This document shows positions 43,163-50,322 of a DNA stretch of 64,000 nucleotides, one piece after another (the first letter of the stretch is position 1; every line of letters starts with the position of its first letter). Position numbers and translations under genes: made by a program. The notes beneath the pieces are model-generated. The model saw only the letters and a list, made by a program, of their open reading frames with translations, ran no database searches and had not been told where the DNA came from. The DNA is taken from NCBI GenBank assembly GCA_964600165.1, contig CAZRIP010000004.1:10628-74627 (forward strand), given 5' to 3'. The stretch comes from CAZRIP01 sp964600165 (GTDB taxonomy: Bacteria; Elusimicrobiota; Elusimicrobia; UBA1565; UBA9628).

Positions 43163-44154
43163 TCCTTCAACGCGTACGCCTCGATCGTGCCGCCCCGGTG
43201 GAGAAGCGCCTCGACGGCGGTCATCGCGATCGAGACCGGCAGGAGCACCGGCAGCAGCGCGAGGTGCAGCAGCGCCTGGATCGGGTGGTGGCGGATGCGG
43301 ATCGTGCGCGCGCCGCGGTCCTTGAGCATCGCGTAAAGGAAGTTGTGATCGAAGCCGAGCGCGTTATAGAAGCTCTGCAGCCAGCCGTAAGGGTTTTGCT
43401 CGAAGCAGAAATGATCGAGCTGCACGATCCGAAAGCGATAGCGCGCGAGCAGCGATTCGAGCGATTTGGGGCCGAAGTGGAAGTAGTGGCGCGGCACGTC
43501 CAAGTGGAACCAATGGCGGCCGAACAGCTTGGCCTGAAGGCTGTCGAAGTTCGGCACGGCGACGGCGATGAGGCCGCCGTTCTTCAAGAGCTCGGCCGCG
43601 CGCTGGAGCGCGGCGGCGGGATCGGGAAAGTGCTCGAGGGTGTGCCAGAAGACGACGGCGTTGAAGCGCTCGCGTTGATGGGGCGCGGTCAGGAAGTCGA
43701 CGGTGAGGACGTCCAGGTGGAGCTTGTTGCGCGCGTGCCAGGCCGCGTGCTCCGAGAGCTCGATGCCGTGGGGCTCGTAGCCTAGCTCCCTCAAGAACCG
43801 GAGGAGATGGCCGCGACCGCAGCCGACGTCCAAGACCGGACCGCGCGGCACGCGGTGATAGAGGACGCGCGAGCGCCGGCGCTGGAAAAGCCGCGTCAAA
43901 GTCTCGAAGACCGGGTTGAAGCGGACGTTCTCTTTGCCGTAGTAATCCTGCGGGTACCAGGCGCCGACCTCCGCGGGGGGGACCGGCGGCCACGTGCGCC
44001 CGAGCCCGCAGTCCGGGCAGCGCAGGACCTCGAAGCCGGCCTCCGCCGACGGGAACGCCTCCTCGCCGCGGAAGGAGCCGCAGACGACGCAGCGGGGGGG
44101 CTTTTGGGCCTGGCTCGAAAGTTGGGGGGCGAAGCGCGTCGACGGGCGGGTCAC
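43159..44154 (-). CDS. SAM methyltransferase with N-terminal zinc ribbon and C-terminal membrane anchor
   Basis: Protein of 331 residues. The N-terminus has two Cys pairs (CVVCG and CPDCG), a zinc ribbon typical of methyltransferases in surface-sugar clusters. Methyltransferase motif I is VLDVGCGRGHLLRFL, and the later HTLEHFPDP is a methyltransf_23 hallmark. A hydrophobic segment near the C-terminus (LLHLALLPVLLPVSIAMTAV) could anchor it. Likely modifies a sugar or lipid-linked intermediate for the glycosyltransferase next door. Start GTG 44154 follows TATAAT by 8 bases. Confidence 0.85.
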   Translation of the reverse strand: MTRPSTRFAPQLSSQAQKPPRCVVCGSFRGEEAFPSAEAGFEVLRCPDCGLGRTWPPVPPAEVGAWYPQDYYGKENVRFNPVFETLTRLFQRRRSRVLYHRVPRGPVLDVGCGRGHLLRFLRELGYEPHGIELSEHAAWHARNKLHLDVLTVDFLTAPHQRERFNAVVFWHTLEHFPDPAAALQRAAELLKNGGLIAVAVPNFDSLQAKLFGRHWFHLDVPRHYFHFGPKSLESLLARYRFRIVQLDHFCFEQNPYGWLQSFYNALGFDHNFLYAMLKDRGARTIRIRHHPIQALLHLALLPVLLPVSIAMTAVEALLHRGGTIEAYALKE

Positions 44155-44162
44155 AGAAGAAG

Positions 44163-44168
44163 ATTATA
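44163..44168 (-). promoter_or_regulatory. -10 box (TATAAT), leaderless GTG methyltransferase gene
   Basis: Minus strand, ending 8 bases before GTG 44154, only 4 bases past the stop region of the upstream lipoprotein gene. Confidence 0.6.
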
Positions 44169-44172
44169 CAAA

Positions 44173-44478
44173 CTACCGCTGCTTCTCGCTCCATCGGCGG
44201 AGCTTCCCGTCGATGAAGGTCAGCGTGAACAAAGAGCGCGGCCAATACGCGACGCCGGGCTTCTGCTTGTAGAGCCGGTCGTAGACCCAGAGCGCCGCGG
44301 GCCGCCCGTTGTCGACGCCGCGCTCGACGCCGTCGGGCTTGCCCCAGGCGGCGATCACCTCGCTTTCGCGCAGGCCCTCGTGAAGGAAGACGCGGTCGGT
44401 CTTGCGCGCGGAGGTGTCGGCGCGCGGGCCGGCGCAGGCGGCGAGCGCCAGCAGCGCGGGCGCGGCCCAGAGCCTCAA
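44173..44478 (-). CDS. Small lipoprotein, BamE/SmpA-like
   Basis: Protein of 101 residues. A lipoprotein signal ends in lipobox ALAAC. The mature domain (LHEGLRESEVIAAWGKPDG, ALWVYDRL, LFTLTFIDGKLRRW) matches the BamE-like pattern of a helix-capped small sheet. There is no ATG; TTG 44478 is the start because GGAAG lies 7 bases upstream and it overlaps the macro gene stop as TTGA. Last gene of the vapBC-macro operon. Confidence 0.78.
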   Translation of the reverse strand: MRLWAAPALLALAACAGPRADTSARKTDRVFLHEGLRESEVIAAWGKPDGVERGVDNGRPAALWVYDRLYKQKPGVAYWPRSLFTLTFIDGKLRRWSEKQR

Positions 44479-44975
44479 GCGAGGGCTTCCTTTAGTATCG
44501 CGGCCATCGCGGCGTCGTAGGCGACGAGCAGCACCTTTTCTGGAAGCTCGTGGCCCGCCATGTGCCGGCGGATCTCGACCACGGCGATCTTGGCCGCCTC
44601 GCGCGGAGGGTAAGCGTAGACGCCGCAGCTGATCGCGGGGAAGGCGACCGTCCTCGCGGAGATCGCGACGGCTTCCTCGAGCGAGCGCCGGTAGCAGGAC
44701 GCGAGCAACTCGGCCTCGCCGCGGTTGCGGCCCGTCCATACGGGGCCGACGGTGTGGATGACGTAGCGGGCCTTCAGGCGATAGCCGCTCGTCACCTTCG
44801 CGTCGCCGGTGGCGCAGCCCTTGAGCGAGCGGCACTCATCGAGCAGGTCGCGCCCGGCCGCGCGGTGGATCGCGCCGTCGACGCCGCCGCCGCCGAGCAG
44901 CGTGGAGTTGGCGGCGTTGACGATGGCGTCGACGTCGAGCGCGGTGATGTCGGCTTGGACGACTTCAATGGGCAT
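44475..44975 (-). CDS. Macro-domain ADP-ribose hydrolase / binding protein
   Basis: Single macro domain of 166 residues, MacroD/YmdB type. Binding motifs: AIVNAANSTLLGGGGVDGAIH (shorter pieces: NAAN at 20-23, GGGGVDGAIH at 28-37) and ISCGVYAYP. It can remove ADP-ribose from targets or deacetylate O-acetyl-ADP-ribose. ATG 44975 starts 4 bases after the vapC stop, so it is co-transcribed with vapBC. Confidence 0.92.
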   Translation of the reverse strand: MPIEVVQADITALDVDAIVNAANSTLLGGGGVDGAIHRAAGRDLLDECRSLKGCATGDAKVTSGYRLKARYVIHTVGPVWTGRNRGEAELLASCYRRSLEEAVAISARTVAFPAISCGVYAYPPREAAKIAVVEIRRHMAGHELPEKVLLVAYDAAMAAILKEALA

Positions 44976-44979
44976 AGTC

Positions 44980-45339
44980 TTAGGCCGCCGAGATCCCGAG
45001 TGTCGTCGCCGCGCGATTGAGCGCCGCGTCGCGGCTGAAAAGGAGGGCATGCGCCAGATGGGCGGACGCCAGTAGGTGGACATCGACCGGGCCAAGGCCT
45101 GAGCCGCCGAGGCGGTGCCGCTCGATAAAATGAAGGATCTCGTCATGCGAGGCGACCGGCGCCATCGGCAGCTTCGCCAACTCCGACAGGACTCTCGTCC
45201 TATGCTGGAGGTGGCCGCAAGCGATCTCTTCGATGACGAGCGGGTGGATCGCGACGACCGCTTCGGCGATATGGCGGCTCAACGCCTCGTCCGGACGGCG
45301 CAGGTGATCGATCCAGACGGACGTGTCGACGACGATCAA
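44980..45339 (-). CDS. vapC: PIN-domain toxin VapC
   Basis: RNase toxin of 119 residues. PIN acidic residues: D5 (VVDTSVWIDHL), E37/E38, D86 (PVDVHLLASA) and D104 (SRDAALNRAA). It would cut a tRNA or rRNA when released from VapB. Start TTG 45339 overlaps the vapB stop (TTGA), the close coupling usual for these pairs. Confidence 0.93.
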   Translation of the reverse strand: MIVVDTSVWIDHLRRPDEALSRHIAEAVVAIHPLVIEEIACGHLQHRTRVLSELAKLPMAPVASHDEILHFIERHRLGGSGLGPVDVHLLASAHLAHALLFSRDAALNRAATTLGISAA

Positions 45340-45524
45340 AACCGTCTCCGCCGAGGCGCTCTAAGATGCGGTTCCGTGCCGCCGAGAGCGATGAGCCGTT
45401 CGCGCGCCTTCTGCTGAATCAGAGCCTCGAGGCCCGCGTGGACCAGGGCCGTCTTCTCTTTGATCCCCGTCATTTCCATCGCCGTTTTGAGGACGTCATC
45501 TTTGAGAATGAGCGTCGTTCTCAT
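45336..45524 (-). CDS. vapB: VapB-type antitoxin
   Basis: Antitoxin of 62 residues: MRTTLILKDDVLKTAMEMTG opens a ribbon-helix-helix DNA-binding domain, followed by GIKEKTALVHAGLEALIQ and a flexible arginine-rich tail that would bind VapC. It should repress its own promoter. ATG 45524 is chosen over 45530 and 45560 because the promoter start site falls right before it. Confidence 0.9.
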   Translation of the reverse strand: MRTTLILKDDVLKTAMEMTGIKEKTALVHAGLEALIQQKARERLIALGGTEPHLRAPRRRRF

Positions 45525-45531
45525 ATGCATA

Positions 45532-45560
45532 AGTATGCCTCCATTGTATGCTGTTGTCAA
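45532..45560 (-). promoter_or_regulatory. vapBC promoter and probable operator
   Basis: Consensus TTGACA (45555-45560), 17-base spacer, CATACT (45532-45537), ending 7 bases before ATG 45524. Two GCATAC copies 13 bases apart (45533-45538, 45546-45551) and ATGCAT beside them look like the VapB binding site overlapping the promoter. Confidence 0.7.
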
Positions 45561-45596
45561 GGATGCCCCTATTACGGATACGATCGACCCCCTGAA

Positions 45597-45638
45597 AAAG
45601 TTCCATCGCTGGAACTTTCCGAGGCCGACAGTGTCTCA
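45597..45638 (+). promoter_or_regulatory. Inverted repeat and ECF/sigma-E-like promoter before the HtrA gene
   Basis: Perfect inverted repeat AAAGTTCCA-TCGC-TGGAACTTT (45597-45618). Its right arm gives GGAACTT (45611-45617), followed after 16 bases by TCTCA (45634-45638), close to the enterobacterial sigma-E promoter form. Confidence 0.45.
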
Positions 45639-45667
45639 TCCGTTCGGAAAGTTCAGGCTCAAAAGGA

Positions 45668-45673
45668 TAAAAT
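45668..45673 (+). promoter_or_regulatory. -10 box (TAAAAT) of the HtrA gene, leaderless
   Basis: Ends 6 bases before ATG 45680; a second, housekeeping-type start in addition to the stress-type promoter. Confidence 0.6.
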
Positions 45674-45679
45674 ACGCCC

Positions 45680-46717
45680 ATGAAACCGCTCGTCCTCGCC
45701 GCGGCCATCGCCATGCTCCCCGCCGCGCGCGTCCGCGCCGCGCTGCTCCCCGAAGAAGAGAACACGATCGGCGTCTTCAAGAACGCCTCGGAGTCCGTCG
45801 TCTTCGTCACGAACATCGCCATCGTTCAGGACGTCTTCATGGACGAGTACGCGCGGCCGCAGGGCGCGGGCTCGGGCTTCATCTGGGACAAGGAAGGCCA
45901 CATCGTCACCAATTTCCACGTCGTCAACGGCGGCAACGCTTTTCTCGTCACGCTCAAGGACCATACGGAGCTCGAGGCCGTCGTCGTCGGCGTCGAGCCG
46001 CGCAAGGACATCGCCGTGCTCAAGGTGACCAAGGCGCTCGACAAGATGAAGCCGATCCAGCTCGGGCACTCCGAGACGCTGCAGGTCGGCCAGAAGACGC
46101 TGGCGATCGGCAACCCGTTCGGCCTCGACAACACGCTCACCACCGGCATCGTCAGCGCGATCGGCCGCCAAGTCGAGGGCATCGGCGGCGTGACGATCCA
46201 CGACATGGTCCAGACCGACGCCGCGATCAACCCCGGCAACTCGGGCGGGCCTCTGCTCGACTCTGAGGGCCGGCTCATCGGCATGAACACGATGATCTAC
46301 TCCCAATCCGGCTCGAACGCGGGCGTGGGCTTCGCCGTTCCGGTCAGCTCCATCCGCAAGATCGTGCCGCAGCTCATTAAGTACGGGAAGACCATCCAGC
46401 CCGGCATGGGGGTGACGATCCTGACCGAGCCGCAGAAGGCGCAGCTGCTCGGCACGGTCGAGGGCGTCGTCGTGCGGGCGGTGACGCACGATTCGCCGGC
46501 GGATCACGCGGGGCTCGAGGGCATCATGCGCGACCGCCGCACCGGCCGTCTGCAGATCGGCGACATCATCGTCGGCATCGACGACAAGAAGGTCAAGGAC
46601 TACGACGACCTCTACAACACGCTCGACAACTACAAGGTCGGCGACAAGGTCGTCGTCCGCACGCTGCGCGACGGCAAGAAGCGCTCTTACCCGCTCGAGC
46701 TCGTCAACGTCTTCTAG
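45680..46717 (+). CDS. HtrA/DegP-like periplasmic serine protease with one PDZ domain
   Basis: Protein of 345 residues with a signal peptide (cleavage near RAALL). Trypsin-like triad H80 (VTNFHVVNGG), D110 (RKDIAVLKV) and S188 (NPGNSGGPLLD). A single PDZ domain follows at about 245-340 (DSPADHAGLEG, QIGDIIVGIDDKKV), making it DegS-like in size. It degrades or checks misfolded envelope proteins; a one-PDZ form could also be the first protease in sigma-E release. The upstream region carries a sigma-E-like promoter. Confidence 0.93.
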   Translation: MKPLVLAAAIAMLPAARVRAALLPEEENTIGVFKNASESVVFVTNIAIVQDVFMDEYARPQGAGSGFIWDKEGHIVTNFHVVNGGNAFLVTLKDHTELEAVVVGVEPRKDIAVLKVTKALDKMKPIQLGHSETLQVGQKTLAIGNPFGLDNTLTTGIVSAIGRQVEGIGGVTIHDMVQTDAAINPGNSGGPLLDSEGRLIGMNTMIYSQSGSNAGVGFAVPVSSIRKIVPQLIKYGKTIQPGMGVTILTEPQKAQLLGTVEGVVVRAVTHDSPADHAGLEGIMRDRRTGRLQIGDIIVGIDDKKVKDYDDLYNTLDNYKVGDKVVVRTLRDGKKRSYPLELVNVF

Positions 46718-46750
46718 TAGTCACTCCAGGGCCTGCCCCCGCTGTGACTA
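46718..46750. terminator. Inverted repeat between convergent genes
   Basis: TAGTCAC (46718-46724) and GTGACTA (46744-46750) enclose a 19-base GC-rich loop. A possible two-way terminator; no T run. Confidence 0.35.
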
Positions 46751-48130
46751 GTTGCGGCCGATCGGGGCGAGCTCCTCGTAGAGATGGATCGCGCTCTTGA
46801 TCGCCTTCTTGAAGTCGCCGAGGTGCAAGCTCTCGTTCTCGGAATGCGGGTTGGTGTAGGGGTCCTCGACGCCGATGAGCAGCGCCGGCGCTCCGCCCAG
46901 AACCTTCGAGAACGGCCCAACGAACGGGATCGAGCCGCCGCAGCCCATGAAAACGGTCTCGCGCCCGAAGCCTTTCTTCAAGGCGCTGGCCGCCGCCTGA
47001 AAGACCTTCGACTCGGGCTCCGTCGTCCACGCCGGGTTCATCGACTCGCCCGAGAACTCGACGGTCACGCCCCACGGCGCGTGCTTGAGAAGATGCTTCT
47101 TCAAGGCTGCGAGGACCTTTTTCGGGTCCATGTTCTCGACGATGCGGATGCCCATGTGGCACCAGGCCGCCTCGTTGATGATGTTCGCGCAGTCCTTCCT
47201 TGAAGAAGCCTGGATCGCGTTGACCGAGAACGCCGGCTCGTACCAGTTGGCCCTCAAGAGATCCTTGGCGAGAAGCTTGGTCTTCGGCAGCACGCCGGTC
47301 TGCTTGCGGAAATCCTTCTCCGTGTACTTGAGAGAACGCATGCTCTTGAGCTCGGTCTTGGTGAGCTTGCGCACGTCCTTGTAGATGCCGGGGATGACCA
47401 TGCGGCCGTTCTTGTCGGTGACGGCGGCGATCATCTTGGCGAGGGCCTGCACGGGATCGACGAGCGCGCCGCCCCACATGCCGGAATGAAGCGGGTGGTC
47501 GGCCGAGCGGACCGTGACGTCGAGCGCGACTATGCCGCGCAGCGCCGTCGTGATCGAAGGCACGCCGACGTCGTAGTTGCCCGTGTCGGTCAGGACCATG
47601 ATGTCGGCCTGGACCTTGGTCTTGTATTTCGCCAGAAACTCCTCGAGATGATCGCTGCCGCACTCTTCCTCGCCCTCGATGATGAGCTTGACGTTCAAGG
47701 GCAGCTTGCCGACGGTCCGCAGATAAGACGTGATGGCGCTCGTGTGCACGACGGCGCCGGCCTTGTCGTCGGCGGCGCCGCGGCCCCAAAGCCGGCCGTC
47801 GCGCTCCGTGGCGACGAAAGGAGGCGATTTCCAGAGCTCCTCTCTGCCCGCGGGCTGGACGTCATGGTGGGCGTATAAGAGGAGGGTCGGCGCGCCGGGC
47901 GCGTGCAGCCAGTCGCCGTAGACGTAGGGGTGGGCGCCCGGGAGCTTCAAGATCTCGACGTTCTCGACGCCGCGCGACTTCATCAGCGCGGCGACGGCCT
48001 CGGCCGAGGCCGCGACGTGCTTGGGATCGAAGCCGGGGAAGCTCACGCTCGGGATCTTCACGAGCTCTTTTAAGTCGTTGACGAAATCGGACTGGTGATT
48101 CTCGGCGAAAGAAAGCGGTTGTTCGGTCAT
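46748..48130 (-). CDS. M20-family dipeptidase
   Basis: Zinc-dependent peptidase of 460 residues, in the CNDP-like group that cuts dipeptides. Metal and catalytic residues: H88 and D90 (YAHHDVQPAG), bridging D121 (GRGAADDKAG), catalytic E154 with E155 (EGEEECGS), D182-type Asp in LTDTGNYD, and H in the C-terminal NPHSENE. A lid domain sits between about 200 and 380. Start ATG 48130 follows a perfect TATAAT by 6 bases. Confidence 0.92.
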   Translation of the reverse strand: MTEQPLSFAENHQSDFVNDLKELVKIPSVSFPGFDPKHVAASAEAVAALMKSRGVENVEILKLPGAHPYVYGDWLHAPGAPTLLLYAHHDVQPAGREELWKSPPFVATERDGRLWGRGAADDKAGAVVHTSAITSYLRTVGKLPLNVKLIIEGEEECGSDHLEEFLAKYKTKVQADIMVLTDTGNYDVGVPSITTALRGIVALDVTVRSADHPLHSGMWGGALVDPVQALAKMIAAVTDKNGRMVIPGIYKDVRKLTKTELKSMRSLKYTEKDFRKQTGVLPKTKLLAKDLLRANWYEPAFSVNAIQASSRKDCANIINEAAWCHMGIRIVENMDPKKVLAALKKHLLKHAPWGVTVEFSGESMNPAWTTEPESKVFQAAASALKKGFGRETVFMGCGGSIPFVGPFSKVLGGAPALLIGVEDPYTNPHSENESLHLGDFKKAIKSAIHLYEELAPIGRN

Positions 48131-48160
48131 GTTCGGATTATAGAATTTGTAAAATGGGCC
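48131..48160. promoter_or_regulatory. 30-base divergent promoter with opposed -10 boxes
   Basis: Minus strand TATAAT (48137-48142) ends 6 bases before ATG 48130. Plus strand TAAAAT (48150-48155) ends 5 bases before GTG 48161; TAGAAT (48141-48146) is a plus-strand alternative. Confidence 0.6.
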
Positions 48161-49255
48161 GTGCCGATCCTGTCCCGCTATTTCCTGCGGCTCTTCCTCC
48201 CCACGTTTTTCCTGTGCCTGGCCGTCTTCACGGGCGTGCTGTTGATGAATCAGTTTCTCAAGCTCTTCAACCTGGCCGTAATGAAAGGCATTTCTCCCTT
48301 ATGGATCGCGGCTTGTTTCGCCCGGCTCCTGCCTTTCATCTGCAGTCTGGCGATCCCGATGGCCTATCTCGTGGCGCTCTTGCTGGTCTTGGGACAGCTC
48401 TCCGAGAGCGGCGAGATCATGGCGCTGCGCGCGTCGGGCTTCTCGCTCTTCGAGATGACTTGGCCGTTTCTCGCGATCGGCGGGATCCTTTCGGGTCTGC
48501 TGCTTTATCTCAACCACAAGGCGAGCCCAGAAGGCTTTCACTCGTTCAAGAACCAGTACGCGGCGGCGGCGCGGCAGCTCGCGCGCGTCGACATCGAGCC
48601 GCAGTCGTTCATGACCCTGGGTCAGTGGAAGCTCTACGCGCACTCGGCCGATCGCGAGACCGGCGAGCTGGAGGGGGTTTACCTCGTGCGCGCGGAAGGC
48701 GACGAGCGAGGCTCGGAGTTCCGGATCGAGGCCGCGCACGGCCATCTGCTCGTCGAGAAAGGCAAGGACGTCGCGCTCGAGCTCTACGACGGCGATTTCC
48801 AGACCGCCAATCCCGACCCCGAGAAATACACCTCGGGCGCGTTCAAGAAGTACCGACTCGAGGTGCCGTTGACCGGGGGGCCCGCCGAGCAGCGCGATCC
48901 GGACATCCCGGAACTCAATTCGCGCAAGCTCGCCGCCGCGGCCAAGGACCCTGCTACGACGCCGGAGCACCGGATCGAGTACTTGGTCGAGCTCGCCGTG
49001 CGCAGCGCGTCCGCCGTCTCGCCGTTCGTGTTCTTCTTTCTAGCGGCGCCCTTGGGGCTGCAAATGCAGAAGCACAGCAAGGGCCTGGGCTTCGCGTTCT
49101 CCCTGGCGATCCTTTTCTTTTTCTACGGTCTTCTCGCCGTCGGCATCGGCGTGGGCCGGCGGAACGAGCATCTGTCTCATGTCGCGCCGTGGCTCGCCGA
49201 CGCGGCCGGTCTCGCCTGCGGCCTCGCGATGACCCGGAGACTCTCTCGCCAATGA
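48161..49255 (+). CDS. lptF: Lipopolysaccharide export permease LptF
   Basis: Inner-membrane subunit of the LptB2FGC transporter that lifts lipopolysaccharide out of the inner membrane. 364 residues; three membrane helices at the N-terminus (LFLPTFFLCLAVFTGVLLMNQ shortened, ICSLAIPMAYLVALLLVL), a periplasmic beta-jellyroll (about 120-270), three helices at the end. The segment LSESGEIMALRASGFS is the coupling-helix signature contacting the ATPase. GTG 48161 is used; no ATG is available near. Overlaps lptG as ATGA. Confidence 0.93.
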   Translation: MPILSRYFLRLFLPTFFLCLAVFTGVLLMNQFLKLFNLAVMKGISPLWIAACFARLLPFICSLAIPMAYLVALLLVLGQLSESGEIMALRASGFSLFEMTWPFLAIGGILSGLLLYLNHKASPEGFHSFKNQYAAAARQLARVDIEPQSFMTLGQWKLYAHSADRETGELEGVYLVRAEGDERGSEFRIEAAHGHLLVEKGKDVALELYDGDFQTANPDPEKYTSGAFKKYRLEVPLTGGPAEQRDPDIPELNSRKLAAAAKDPATTPEHRIEYLVELAVRSASAVSPFVFFFLAAPLGLQMQKHSKGLGFAFSLAILFFFYGLLAVGIGVGRRNEHLSHVAPWLADAAGLACGLAMTRRLSRQ

Positions 49256-50322
49256 TCCGCATCTTCTCGCGGTACATGGCCTCGCGCTTTTTCAAGCCGT
49301 TCGCCTTCGGCCTATGCGTCTTCGCTCTTCTGGTCTTCTTGGGCGACATGTTCGATCACATGAACGCGCTCGCCAAGAGCCACGCGACGATGGTCGTGAT
49401 CCTCGAATATCTCTGGCTTGAAGTGCCGTATTGGACGATCCGCGTGATCCCGATGGCGACGCTCTTGGCGACGCTTTATGCTTTGACCGGCTTCGTCCAG
49501 AGCGGGGAGTGGATCGCGGCCCAGGCGAGCGGCTTCGAGTCGAAGTATTTCTGGCGGCCGGTCCTCGCTTGCTCGCTCGCGGTCACCGCCATCAGCTTCC
49601 TCGCCCAAGAGACGGTCCTGCCGCTGTGCTACCGTCATGCGCGCATCCTGTGGCAGGAGCGCATCCATCCCGAGTGGGAGTGGGACAAGTACTACGACAT
49701 CGCCCTGATCGGAGGCCCGGACCAGTTCATCTCCGCCAAGATGTTCCAGCCCAAGGAAGGCCTCATGGTGCGTCCCTTGCTCGAGAAGGTGGGCAAGGAG
49801 GGCGTCGAGAGCCAGCTCGACGCCAAGAAGGCGACGTGGGACGGAAGCCGGTGGGTCTTCTACGACGGCGTCGCGCGCGACTTTTCTCCGGGCAAGCTCA
49901 CGCAGAAGCCCTTCGACCGGCAAGACTCGGACCTCACGGTTCCGCCGCGCAACCTGATCCCGCGCGCGAGCAATCCGGACGAGATGAGCTACCGCGAGCT
50001 CAAGCAGTATTCCGAGCGCGTCGGGCATCTTGGAATCCCTCCGCGCCAGTTCGAGATCGCCGTCGACGCCAAGCTGGCCGCGCCGTTCACGAACTTCGTC
50101 ATCTGCGCGCTCGGAATCCCGATCGCCCTGCGGCTGCAGCGGGCCTCCAAGATCATCAACTTTTGCGCCGCGCTCGGGCTTTCCTCGGTCTACCTCTTCG
50201 TCAGCGAGATCGCCAAGACCCTGGGCGGCGGCGGAGAGCTGCCGCCGTTGGCGGCCGCGTGGTTGCCTAACATCCTGTTCGCCGGAGTCGCCTTTTATTT
50301 GATCCGGCTCTGGGGCTACTAG
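49252..50322 (+). CDS. lptG: Lipopolysaccharide export permease LptG
   Basis: Partner of LptF, 356 residues with the same layout: N-terminal helices (FGLCVFALLVFLGDMFDHMN), coupling segment FVQSGEWIAAQASGFE, periplasmic jellyroll, C-terminal helices (FTNFVICALGIPIALRLQR). ATG 49252 overlaps the lptF stop. Presence of both proves an LPS-type outer membrane; lptB/lptC are not in the window. Confidence 0.93.
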   Translation: MIRIFSRYMASRFFKPFAFGLCVFALLVFLGDMFDHMNALAKSHATMVVILEYLWLEVPYWTIRVIPMATLLATLYALTGFVQSGEWIAAQASGFESKYFWRPVLACSLAVTAISFLAQETVLPLCYRHARILWQERIHPEWEWDKYYDIALIGGPDQFISAKMFQPKEGLMVRPLLEKVGKEGVESQLDAKKATWDGSRWVFYDGVARDFSPGKLTQKPFDRQDSDLTVPPRNLIPRASNPDEMSYRELKQYSERVGHLGIPPRQFEIAVDAKLAAPFTNFVICALGIPIALRLQRASKIINFCAALGLSSVYLFVSEIAKTLGGGGELPPLAAAWLPNILFAGVAFYLIRLWGY

